From contig CAJGDR010000069.1 in the NCBI GenBank assembly GCA_904502205.1, forward strand, positions 1 through 5,013: a stretch of DNA of 5,013 nucleotides. Reading direction: 5' to 3'. The notes under the pieces are model-generated. The model saw only the letters and a list, made by a program, of their open reading frames with translations. It searched no databases and was not told the DNA's origin. Positions 1-5,013 of this stretch are shown piece after piece; positions within the stretch are counted from its first letter, which is position 1, and each line of letters opens with the position of its first letter. The translations under genes were made by a program, and so were the position numbers. The stretch is from an uncultured Bacilli bacterium (lineage in GTDB: Bacteria; Bacillota_I; Bacilli_A; ML615J-28; CAG-313).

Positions 1-171
1 CAATTTTGAATTACTTAAATAATCATTTAAATAAGTATTTTGTTGTTTTTTGTTTGTTTTAACCTTATTTAATAAAGCACATATTTTATCTTGTGTTTCA
101 TCCGTTTCTACTTTTCTTCGAGCAATACGAAGATTATTAGGAAAGCCTTTATAATAAATATTATTTTTCAT
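1..171 (-). CDS. Unrecognised gene downstream of prs, 5' part only (runs off the left edge)
   Basis: This reading frame starts with ATG at 171 and stays open for 57 codons to the window edge, so the 3' end is missing. The start overlaps the last 11 bases of prs. An AAGGA Shine-Dalgarno-like site (176-180) lies 4 bases upstream, inside the prs coding region, so translation is probably coupled to prs. The visible protein is basic and polar: it begins [20 protein letters not shown], and a Lys/Gln/Asn-rich stretch follows at about residues 36-45. I see no signal peptide, membrane helix or known catalytic motif. It is not recognisably Pth (which would start near a GLGNPG motif) or the L25/Ctc protein that follow prs in Bacillus. 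Its position makes it the last visible member of the transketolase-prs operon. Its function cannot be assigned from this fragment. Confidence 0.6.
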   Translation of the reverse strand, partial: MKNNIYYKGFPNNLRIARRKVETDETQDKICALLNKVKTNKKQQNTYLNDYLSNSKL

Positions 172-1135
172 GATGTCCTTGATAAATAAATAAATCACTT
201 ACAGGTTTGTCATCAACAATATTTAAAATACCTTGACCAAGTGTTTTAGCAACTGATAATTGAACAATACGTGCTTTTTCTTTCATCTCTGAACTTAAAG
301 CAATTGTATTAGTAGTTACGAATTCTGCTAAAGCACTGTTTGCAATACGTTCAGTTGCAGGATCTGAAAGAATAGGATGTGTACAACAACAATATACTGA
401 TTTTGCACCTTTTTGTTTTAATACATTAACAGCAGCAACTAGTGTACCAGCAGTATCTACAATGTCATCAATGATAACACAGTTTTTACCTTCAACTTCA
501 CCAATAAGATTCATTACTTGAGCCACATTTGGTTTTGGACGACGTTTATCAATAATTGCAATTGGTGCATCAATTGCATCCGCAAGTCTTCTTGCACGTG
601 TTGTTCCACCGTGGTCAGGAGATATAACTACAACATCTTCTAATTTTTTATTAACAAAATATTCTGCGAAAATTGGTAACGCTCTAAAGTTATCAATCGG
701 AATATTGAAGAAACCTTGAATTTGATCAGCATGTAAATCCATGCAGATAACTCTGTTAGCACCAGACATTTGTAATAAATCCGCCATTAATTTTGCAGAA
801 ATTGGTTGTCTAGATGCAGCTTTTCTATCTTGTCTAGAATATCCATAGTATGGCATTACTACATTAATAGATTTAGCTGATGCTCTTTTTAACGCATCAA
901 TCATAATGAATAATTCCATATAATTTTCATTTACTGGTTTATTTGTAGATTGAACAATAAACACAGAATGTCCTCTTACTGTTTCATCAATATTAATTTG
1001 TACTTCACCATCAGCAAATCTTGTTACTTGACATTTAGAAAGTTCAACACCAACATAGTCAGCAATTTCTTGTGCAAGTTCTGGATTTGAATTTAAAGAA
1101 AAGATTTTAATTTTTTTACCATGTATTGTAGCCAT
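161..1135 (-). CDS. prs: Ribose-phosphate pyrophosphokinase (PRPP synthase), class I
   Basis: The enzyme transfers pyrophosphate from ATP to ribose 5-phosphate, making PRPP in the cytosol for purine, pyrimidine, NAD, histidine and tryptophan synthesis. The 324 residues are full length for the family, and near-identical blocks to the Bacillus enzyme run throughout. Visible motifs are FADGE (40-44), the ATP-binding loop RQDRK (101-105), the metal-binding [11 protein letters not shown] (133-143), SPDHGG (172-177), the catalytic-loop DKRRP (196-200) and the PRPP/ribose-phosphate loop DDIVDTAGT (223-231). No key residue is missing. The ATG at 1135 gives the usual short N-terminus before [12 protein letters not shown]. 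It is preceded by TAGGAG, 11 bases upstream, which includes the stop codon of the transketolase C-subunit gene. The gene lies 14 bases after that stop and overlaps the next gene by 11 bases. In the class I family, allosteric ADP inhibition and phosphate activation are expected. Confidence 0.98.
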   Translation of the reverse strand: MATIHGKKIKIFSLNSNPELAQEIADYVGVELSKCQVTRFADGEVQINIDETVRGHSVFIVQSTNKPVNENYMELFIMIDALKRASAKSINVVMPYYGYSRQDRKAASRQPISAKLMADLLQMSGANRVICMDLHADQIQGFFNIPIDNFRALPIFAEYFVNKKLEDVVVISPDHGGTTRARRLADAIDAPIAIIDKRRPKPNVAQVMNLIGEVEGKNCVIIDDIVDTAGTLVAAVNVLKQKGAKSVYCCCTHPILSDPATERIANSALAEFVTTNTIALSSEMKEKARIVQLSVAKTLGQGILNIVDDKPVSDLFIYQGHHEK

Positions 1136-1146
1136 ATATATTCATT

Positions 1147-1152
1147 CTCCTA
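1147..1152 (-). promoter_or_regulatory. Ribosome binding site of prs, fused to the preceding stop codon
   Basis: The minus strand reads TAGGAG. The TAG is the stop codon of the transketolase C-subunit gene and AGGAG is the Shine-Dalgarno core. The spacer to the prs ATG is 11 bases, on the long side. A terminating ribosome sits on the site where the next one must load, which suggests translational coupling. Confidence 0.7.
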
Positions 1153-2079
1153 TTTAGTATTTTTAACAAATTCGATTATTTCTTGTGCGACATTATTCGC
1201 ATCTAATTTATATTCATGTAACAATTCTTGATATTTTCCTGTTTGACCAAATTCATCATTAATACCAATGGCTTTTAACAGTGTTGGTCTTTTAGAACTT
1301 AAAAGTTCAGCTACAGCTCCATATGCACCACCAATTATAGAATGGTTTTCATATACAACCGCTTTGTTTGTCTTATTTACAGAAGTAATAATTGTTTCTT
1401 CGTCTAATGGTTTTAATGTGTTTAAACTAATTAATTCAGCATCGATTCCATTTTCTTTTAAAACAGGAACAACTTTTAAAGCTTCTGCTGTCATAATTCC
1501 ACTTGTAAAAATAGTTAAATCTTTACCACTTTTTAAGACATCCGCTTTTCCAAGTTTAAATTCATATCCTTCTTCATAAACATCAGGGTATAATTTTCTT
1601 GGCATTCTTATATATACAACACCATCATATTCTAATAATTGTGGTATTGCAAGAGCAAGTTGGTTCGCATCAACTGCATCATATATTAATACTCTAGGTA
1701 TAGCTCTCATAACTGAAACATCTTCAAAAGCCATGTGTGTTCCACCATTATTTTCAGCAGTAATACCTGGATCAGTTCCAACAATAATTGCTTTTTGCAT
1801 AGAATAAGCAAGTGATACAGCAATTTGATCACATGTTCTTCTTGTTGCAAAAGGCGCAAAAGTAAATATGAATGGGATAAATCCATAACTAGATAGTCCA
1901 GCAGCAATGCTTATCATATTCGCCTCAGCAATTCCGACATTATAGCATCTATCTGGAAACTCTTTATATAAAGGAAATGTCCCGTTTGGTTTAGCTAAAT
2001 CTGCATCTAAAACGCAAATGCGTTCATCTTTTGACATTAATTCTTTTAACGTTTTATAAAAAGCTTGTCTAAATTCCAT
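1150..2079 (-). CDS. Transketolase, C-terminal subunit (pyrimidine-binding plus C-terminal domains)
   Basis: This is one half of a split transketolase. With the N-subunit encoded just upstream it should form the thiamine-diphosphate enzyme that moves two-carbon ketol units between sugar phosphates in the pentose phosphate pathway. The 309 residues match the usual stand-alone C-subunit. The pyrimidine-binding domain (about 1-165) contains VGIAEANM (48-55), where E52 is the expected cofactor-activating glutamate, and the aromatic FTFAPF segment (72-77). It also holds the GGTHMAFED loop (112-120) and YIRMPR (156-161), whose R158 is the likely phosphate-contacting arginine. The C-terminal domain (about 185-309) carries ENHSIIGGAYGA (244-255) and GINDEFGQTGKY (272-283). 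The loop after H115 has Met where many relatives have Gln. The gene starts 10 bases after the N-subunit stop. Other split pairs act on modified sugars such as sulfo-sugars; the adjacent prs favours ordinary pentose phosphates. Confidence 0.95.
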   Translation of the reverse strand: MEFRQAFYKTLKELMSKDERICVLDADLAKPNGTFPLYKEFPDRCYNVGIAEANMISIAAGLSSYGFIPFIFTFAPFATRRTCDQIAVSLAYSMQKAIIVGTDPGITAENNGGTHMAFEDVSVMRAIPRVLIYDAVDANQLALAIPQLLEYDGVVYIRMPRKLYPDVYEEGYEFKLGKADVLKSGKDLTIFTSGIMTAEALKVVPVLKENGIDAELISLNTLKPLDEETIITSVNKTNKAVVYENHSIIGGAYGAVAELLSSKRPTLLKAIGINDEFGQTGKYQELLHEYKLDANNVAQEIIEFVKNTK

Positions 2080-2085
2080 ATATAT

Positions 2086-2092
2086 TCACCTA
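2086..2092 (-). promoter_or_regulatory. Ribosome binding site of transketolase C-subunit, fused to the preceding stop codon
   Basis: The minus strand reads TAGGTGA. The TAG ends the N-subunit gene and AGGTGA matches the anti-Shine-Dalgarno end well. The spacer to the ATG at 2079 is 6 bases (2080-2085). Stop and loading site are merged, which would help keep the two subunits in equal amounts. Confidence 0.75.
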
Positions 2093-2896
2093 TTTTAATT
2101 CTTCTAAGGCCTTTTCTAAATCTTCGTTAGTAATAGGCATACTATGATTTTTGTCAGGAACGTTTTCAATAAATGAAACACCTTTTCCTTTTAAAGTGTT
2201 TAAAACAATCATATGTGGTTTATCTTTAACAAGTTTTGCTTTTTCAATTGTAGTTTTGATTAATTCAATATCGTGTCCATCAATTGAATATGTATCCCAT
2301 CCAAAACTTTCAAATCTTTGTTCCATCGAACCACAATCATTTACTTCTTCAACAGTTCCATCAATTTGTAAATGGTTATAATCTAAGAAAGCAATCAAGT
2401 TATCTAACTTTTTATTAGCAGCAAACATCATTGCTTCCCAAACTTGACCTTCTTGAGATTCACCATCCCCAATAATAGAATATATATATGCGTTATCTTT
2501 TTTAATTTTTGACCCCAGTGCAATACCAACAGCACAAGATATACCTTGACCAAGTGAACCAGTCGTCATATCAACACCAATTACTTTATTCATATCACAA
2601 TGGCTTGGTAAATTAGTTCCAATTTGATTTAAAGTTGCTAATTCTTCTTCTGGGAAATATCCGCGATGTGCTAAAGTTGCATACACAACAGGACCTGCAT
2701 GACCTTTTGAAACAACTAATCTATCACGATTTTCTTTTTTAGGATCTTTAGGATCTATGTTCATTACATCAAAATATAAAACAGTCAAAACATCTGCGAT
2801 AGATAAACTTCCGCCGATATGACCAGAACCAAAAGAGTTAATACATTTTAATGTAAGTTTTCTTATTTCTTTAGCAATTTGATTTAAGTTATTCAT
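2090..2896 (-). CDS. Transketolase, N-terminal subunit (thiamine diphosphate-binding)
   Basis: This half of the split transketolase holds the pyrophosphate/Mg-binding domain. At 268 residues it is typical for the stand-alone N-subunit. In order it shows GHIGGSLS (25-32, with H26), SKGHAGP (63-69, with H66), TTGSLGQG (111-118) and the cofactor motif. That motif starts at GDGESQEG (143-150) and closes at LDYNHLQIDG (171-180), with N174 the likely metal ligand. GHD (207-209) and NTLKGKGVSF (233-242) follow, then a late histidine in NHSMP (250-254). Tryptophans W153 and W200 are encoded by TGG, which helps fix the genetic code. The ATG at 2896 is supported by AAGAGGTG at 2901-2908 and a good promoter about 20 bases further upstream. 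The gene is the first of the transketolase-prs operon. Ribose 5-phosphate made by the pair is the substrate of Prs, encoded two genes downstream. Confidence 0.95.
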   Translation of the reverse strand: MNNLNQIAKEIRKLTLKCINSFGSGHIGGSLSIADVLTVLYFDVMNIDPKDPKKENRDRLVVSKGHAGPVVYATLAHRGYFPEEELATLNQIGTNLPSHCDMNKVIGVDMTTGSLGQGISCAVGIALGSKIKKDNAYIYSIIGDGESQEGQVWEAMMFAANKKLDNLIAFLDYNHLQIDGTVEEVNDCGSMEQRFESFGWDTYSIDGHDIELIKTTIEKAKLVKDKPHMIVLNTLKGKGVSFIENVPDKNHSMPITNEDLEKALEELK

Positions 2897-2900
2897 AGGA

Positions 2901-2908
2901 CACCTCTT
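2901..2908 (-). promoter_or_regulatory. Ribosome binding site of transketolase N-subunit
   Basis: The minus strand reads AAGAGGTG, a strong match to the Shine-Dalgarno sequence with one base changed, 4 bases before the ATG at 2896. It supports this start and lies within the short leader predicted from the promoter. Confidence 0.7.
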
Positions 2909-2918
2909 CGTTTACATT

Positions 2919-2947
2919 ATTATACACCATTTTGTTTTTTTTAACAA
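2919..2947 (-). promoter_or_regulatory. Housekeeping-sigma promoter of the transketolase-prs operon
   Basis: On the minus strand a perfect -10 box TATAAT (2919-2924) follows a -35 box TTGTTA (2942-2947, 4 of 6 consensus bases) at the ideal spacing of 17 bases. The spacer is A-rich. Transcription should begin near 2912, giving a leader of about 16 bases that contains little beyond the ribosome binding site. There is no visible room for a riboswitch or attenuator, and I see no clear operator palindrome. The promoter lies directly downstream of the spoVG terminator, so the operon is probably transcribed independently of spoVG. Confidence 0.75.
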
Positions 2948-2959
2948 CAATTTTAAAAG

Positions 2960-2988
2960 AAAAAAAATAAACCACCTTTTCGGTGGTT
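2960..2988 (-). terminator. Rho-independent terminator of spoVG
   Basis: On the minus strand a perfect 7-bp stem AACCACC/GGTGGTT (2982-2988 with 2970-2976) closes a GAAAA loop (2977-2981). TTA and then eight T residues (2960-2967) follow. The hairpin begins 4 bases after the spoVG stop codon at 2993-2995. It cleanly separates spoVG from the next operon. Confidence 0.92.
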
Positions 2989-2992
2989 AATT

Positions 2993-3244
2993 TTATTCTT
3001 TTTCCATTGCAGCAAAAATAGCTTCTTCAATCATTTTTCTTGTTTCGCTATTTGTTGGATGTACAATATCTAAGAATACAGTGTCGCTGATTTTTCTGCT
3101 TGGCATTGCGATGAACATTCCTTTTTGTCCATCAATAACATTGATGCCATGAACCGCAAAACAATCATCAAACGTTACGGCAGCAACCGCTTTAACACGA
3201 CTTTCGCCTTCAATCTTCTTGATTTTCACATCTGTGATTTTCAT
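2993..3244 (-). CDS. spoVG: SpoVG family RNA-binding regulator
   Basis: SpoVG proteins are small site-specific RNA-binding (and reportedly DNA-binding) regulators. They were named for a sporulation defect in Bacillus but are conserved in many non-sporulating Bacillota, where they affect cell wall, virulence and stress genes. The 83 residues align along the family core: MKITDVKIKK at the start, VHGINVIDGQKGMFIAMPSR (31-50) and DIVHPTNSETR (59-69). The protein lacks the acidic tail that extends the Bacillus protein to about 97 residues. The ATG at 3244 follows a purine-rich leader with four AAAGGA repeats. The gene has its own extended -10 promoter and its own terminator, so it looks monocistronic and highly expressed. 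Its presence does not show that the organism sporulates. The family call is firm; the targets here are unknown. Confidence 0.95.
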   Translation of the reverse strand: MKITDVKIKKIEGESRVKAVAAVTFDDCFAVHGINVIDGQKGMFIAMPSRKISDTVFLDIVHPTNSETRKMIEEAIFAAMEKE

Positions 3245-3248
3245 AAAA

Positions 3249-3276
3249 TCCTTTTTCCTTTATCCTTTCTTCCTTT
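3249..3276 (-). promoter_or_regulatory. Purine-rich spoVG leader with four tandem AAAGGA Shine-Dalgarno-like repeats
   Basis: On the minus strand AAAGGA occurs at 3271-3276, 3263-3268, 3256-3261 and 3249-3254, at intervals of 8, 7 and 7 bases. The copy nearest the gene sits 4 bases before the ATG and the next sits 11 bases before it; either could serve as the ribosome binding site. The remaining copies may act as standby sites, or the whole leader may be a protein-binding sequence. The repeats are seen directly; the function is inferred. Confidence 0.65.
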
Positions 3277-3284
3277 GTAATTAT

Positions 3285-3313
3285 ATTATAACACGCAGTT
3301 ATTAAAAAAGCAA
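3285..3313 (-). promoter_or_regulatory. Extended -10 promoter of spoVG
   Basis: The minus strand carries TGTTATAAT: a perfect -10 box TATAAT (3285-3290) with the TGn extension (3291-3293). Seventeen bases upstream lies TTGCTT (3308-3313), a partial -35 box matching mainly in TTG. Transcription should start near 3278, giving a leader of about 34 bases that holds the AAAGGA repeats. In Bacillus subtilis spoVG is a classic sigma-H target, but this sequence looks like an ordinary vegetative-sigma promoter. Confidence 0.78.
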
Positions 3314-3318
3314 GTTAT

Positions 3319-3948
3319 TTATTTTTCAAAGTAAGCTTTTCTAGGCATATAGCGTTCTTTTACTAATTGTAATAGTTCTTCTTTTTGTTCAATAGAATCA
3401 AGTTTAAAAACAATAATTGAAAAACGATTAATAAATAAATATAAATATTCTTTATTTTTAACAACCTTATATACATGACTAAAGGCTACAATTGGACTAT
3501 CAGTTTCTTCAGCAAGTTGATATTTTATGTGTTTAGAACCAATCTTTACATTTATTTCAAGTGGCTCAGGTGGATTGCTTGATATTCTTTTTTTAACATA
3601 AACAACCCTTAATAACGTATATAGCACAGTAGCATAAATAACTAAAACAGAACCTAATGCAATCATATAATAATTATTTTTATTAATAATTGACATTACA
3701 ATAAATAAAATTCCAACAAATACTAAAAATGATCTTTTTACAAAAGCACTTGAATCATGTTTTACTAAAAAGATATTCATTTCTAAAATATCTTCTTTAT
3801 TAAGTGTTTGAGTAAATTCAATACCTGCTTCTTGTTCTAATTCTTCTTTAGCTTCTTTTTGAGGATCAACATATTCTTCAACTTGTTCTTCAATAGTTGA
3901 TTCTTCATTTTGTTCTTGTATTATTTCTTCTTTTAATTCTTCTGACAT
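3319..3948 (-). CDS. Two-helix membrane protein with acidic N-terminus and YcxB-like C-terminal domain
   Basis: The function is unknown. The 209 residues fall into three parts. Residues 1-55 are very rich in Glu and Gln, probably disordered or partly coiled-coil, and cytoplasmic. Two hydrophobic helices follow at about 72-89 and 93-113, separated by a short NKNN turn. Basic residues K71-R72 before and KKR (119-121) after the pair suggest that both ends face the cytoplasm. The C-terminal part (about 130-205) contains an aromatic, beta-rich stretch: SHVYKVVKNKEYLYLFINR (157-175), then IIVFKLDSIEQKEEL. It resembles the YcxB-like domain, in which a residue pattern of this kind ends in a short helix. 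That domain assignment is my pattern recognition, not a search result. The start at 3948 follows AAGGG (3958-3962) with a 9-base spacer. The gene begins 35 bases after ispE and probably shares its transcript. It sits where purR-yabJ would be in Bacillus. Confidence 0.85.
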   Translation of the reverse strand: MSEELKEEIIQEQNEESTIEEQVEEYVDPQKEAKEELEQEAGIEFTQTLNKEDILEMNIFLVKHDSSAFVKRSFLVFVGILFIVMSIINKNNYYMIALGSVLVIYATVLYTLLRVVYVKKRISSNPPEPLEINVKIGSKHIKYQLAEETDSPIVAFSHVYKVVKNKEYLYLFINRFSIIVFKLDSIEQKEELLQLVKERYMPRKAYFEK

Positions 3949-3983
3949 TTTTTAATTCCCTTCCCTATTATATATAGTTTATT

Positions 3984-4790
3984 TTATTTAATATTATATA
4001 ATCCCATTAAGTAATTAGGATACATTTGTTTTATTTTTTCAACTATATTTAAATCTACTTCGCTAATTAAACTATATAACGTTGAGCCACTGCCACTCAT
4101 GTGAACATTGTCTAAGTGTTTAGTTAACTCAATATAAAGTTTTTTAACATTTTCAAAGTTATCAAATACAACCTTTTCTAAATCGTTTTCTAAAATATCT
4201 AAAATATTACTATTTAATATATATTCTTTATTTAATATTGATTCAGAAATTTCTCTTACCTTATTATATATATACTTGGTTTCTATTTTAATATTAGGAT
4301 TAATTATTAAAACTTTTTTATTTAGCTTATAATCAAAAGGTTCTACAATTTCACCAATTCCTTTAACAATTGCTTTGTCATTATATAATAAATAACATAT
4401 ATCTGTTCCATACGCTAAAACAAAATCTAACAATTCTTTTTTTGATAAATTTAATTTATAATGCTCATTAAAGAAATTTATAATACTAGCAATATTAGAA
4501 CTAACTCCACCAAGTCCTGCTCCAACTGGTATATTCTTTATTATATATATAGATTGATTAGGTAAATAGTATTTATTAATAAATGCAGTTACCGCTTTAT
4601 ATATAGTATCTTCTTCTTGTTTTATCTCGTACTTGTCATATTTTATTGTTGTTGTTTCTGATTCGTTGATTTCAATTATATCTTCTAAATCAATTAATAC
4701 ATTAAACATTTCTAAAAGATGATAATTATTCGGAGTTTTACCAACAATTTTTAATATTAAATTTAATTTTGCAGGTGAGTTAAGTTTCAT
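3984..4790 (-). CDS. ispE: 4-diphosphocytidyl-2-C-methyl-D-erythritol kinase
   Basis: This GHMP-family kinase phosphorylates CDP-methylerythritol with ATP, the fourth step of the MEP pathway to isopentenyl diphosphate, in the cytosol. At 268 residues it is slightly shorter than most homologues. Motif 1 is SPAKLNL (5-11), with K8 in the expected active-site position, followed by NNYHLLEM (21-28), where H24 replaces the histidine of the common DGYH. The ATP-binding glycine loop IPVGAGLGGVSSN (87-99) has Val where relatives usually have a third Gly. The catalytic-aspartate region is GTDICYLLYNDKAIVKGIGE (128-147), with D130. Motif 3 is MSGSGSTLYSL (231-241). The start at 4790 lies 7 bases after the upstream stop codon and is served by GAGGT. 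The protein is diverged and Asn/Ile/Lys-rich, as expected from AT pressure, but every catalytic position I can place is kept. It implies isoprenoid synthesis through the MEP route. Confidence 0.93.
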   Translation of the reverse strand: MKLNSPAKLNLILKIVGKTPNNYHLLEMFNVLIDLEDIIEINESETTTIKYDKYEIKQEEDTIYKAVTAFINKYYLPNQSIYIIKNIPVGAGLGGVSSNIASIINFFNEHYKLNLSKKELLDFVLAYGTDICYLLYNDKAIVKGIGEIVEPFDYKLNKKVLIINPNIKIETKYIYNKVREISESILNKEYILNSNILDILENDLEKVVFDNFENVKKLYIELTKHLDNVHMSGSGSTLYSLISEVDLNIVEKIKQMYPNYLMGLYNIK

Positions 4791-4794
4791 ATAT

Positions 4795-4800
4795 ACCTCA
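4795..4800 (-). promoter_or_regulatory. Ribosome binding site of ispE, overlapping the upstream stop codon
   Basis: The minus strand reads TGAGGT. The TGA ends the upstream gene and GAGGT is the Shine-Dalgarno core, 4 bases before the ATG. As at the transketolase and prs starts, stop and loading site are merged, which suggests coupled translation. Confidence 0.7.
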
Positions 4801-5013
4801 ATATATTATTTTCATTTTGCCATAGGTCTCAATACCGCCGATTGCGTCTTTTCCGCCATCTATATATTTTATAATATTTTGATAATCAACCATCTTATTT
4901 ATAGGTGTTGCAGCAACTTTAATTGCAGTAACAGCAGGATCAAACGTATGGATATTTATTCTACCCGGACTTGATGCGAAATTTGCACCTTGACCAATTA
5001 AATATTCATAATG
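4798..5013 (-). CDS. C-terminal end of an unidentified protein, faintly PhzF-like (5' end outside the window)
   Basis: The frame is open from the right edge for 71 codons and ends at TGA (4798-4800), 7 bases before ispE. The fragment begins HYEYLIGQGANFASSPGRIN and continues through a segment with VTAIKVAATPINKM to a Gly-rich end (DGGKDAIGGIETYGK). The arrangement of Tyr-x-Ile-x-Gln-Gly, then Pro-Gly-Arg-Ile about ten residues on, then a Val-Thr-x-Ile-x-Val strand loosely resembles the C-terminus of PhzF-family epimerase/isomerase-like proteins. Those usually read EQG..MGRPS.I, so the characteristic Met-Gly is absent, and about 25 residues here extend past the usual end. I treat this as a weak hint only. 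The reading frame itself is well supported by its close fit to the ispE start, and the two genes are probably co-transcribed. Confidence 0.7.
   Translation of the reverse strand, partial: HYEYLIGQGANFASSPGRINIHTFDPAVTAIKVAATPINKMVDYQNIIKYIDGGKDAIGGIETYGKMKIIY

Noticed and set aside
1268..1579. A 103-codon open frame on the plus strand.
   Set aside because: It lies wholly antisense to the well-supported transketolase C-subunit gene and its product resembles no family I know. It is a shadow of the AT-rich coding strand.
1707..1907. A 66-codon Leu-rich frame on the minus strand.
   Set aside because: It is an out-of-frame reading inside the transketolase C-subunit gene; its hydrophobic composition follows from the frame shift.
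2151..2381. A 76-codon open frame on the plus strand.
   Set aside because: It is antisense to the conserved transketolase N-subunit gene and shows no independent sign of coding.
3302..3346. Possible weak terminator after the YcxB-like gene (AAAAGC and GCTTTT separated by about 23 bases, near a run of T on the minus strand).
   Set aside because: The stem is only 6 AT-rich base pairs with a long loop, starts inside the coding region, and the T run overlaps the spoVG -35 region. It is not convincing, so some read-through into spoVG is possible.
3967..3972. TATAAT just before the YcxB-like gene as a separate promoter.
   Set aside because: No -35 box is found at a suitable distance, and the implied start point would fall inside the ribosome binding site. 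TATAAT is frequent by chance at this base composition.
1..5013. Search for CRISPR arrays, tRNA or rRNA genes, insertion sequences, and long direct or inverted repeats.
   Set aside because: Nothing was seen. Genes fill nearly the whole window, and the only clear inverted repeat is the spoVG terminator.

Overview
The window is strongly AT-rich (roughly 30% GC by eye). All supported genes lie on the minus strand, so they read from high to low coordinates. The proteins resemble low-GC Bacillota: the ribose-phosphate pyrophosphokinase and SpoVG closely match the Bacillus-type proteins. The AT bias, short gaps and small proteins also suit the Acholeplasma / Izemoplasma / RF39-type lineages or Erysipelotrichia-like Bacilli. 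UGA is almost certainly a stop: tryptophan is encoded by TGG at conserved positions of the transketolase N-subunit, and a TGA ends the gene before ispE. This argues against Mycoplasma or Spiroplasma proper. The exact lineage cannot be fixed from this sequence alone.

Layout in order of transcription. (1) A right-edge cluster holds the 3' end of a gene with faint PhzF-like character, then ispE (4-diphosphocytidyl-2-C-methyl-D-erythritol kinase, MEP isoprenoid pathway), then a two-helix membrane protein with a YcxB-like C-terminal domain. (2) spoVG follows as a single-gene unit. It has a strong extended -10 promoter, an unusual leader with four AAAGGA repeats, and a clear intrinsic terminator 4 bases after its stop. 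(3) A second promoter with a perfect TATAAT drives a tightly packed operon: transketolase N-subunit, transketolase C-subunit, prs, and an unrecognised gene that overlaps prs by 11 bases and runs off the left edge.

The third unit makes metabolic sense. Split transketolase can produce ribose 5-phosphate from glycolytic intermediates, and Prs converts it to PRPP for nucleotide, NAD, histidine and tryptophan synthesis. The order ispE ... spoVG ... prs recalls the classical Bacillus ispE-purR-yabJ-spoVG-glmU-prs neighbourhood. Here the YcxB-like gene replaces purR-yabJ and the transketolase pair replaces glmU. No RNA genes, mobile elements, CRISPR arrays or long repeats were seen. No gap between genes exceeds about 100 bases. 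I see no convincing new biological system; the points worth a second look are the rearranged neighbourhood, the spoVG leader and the two unidentified edge genes.
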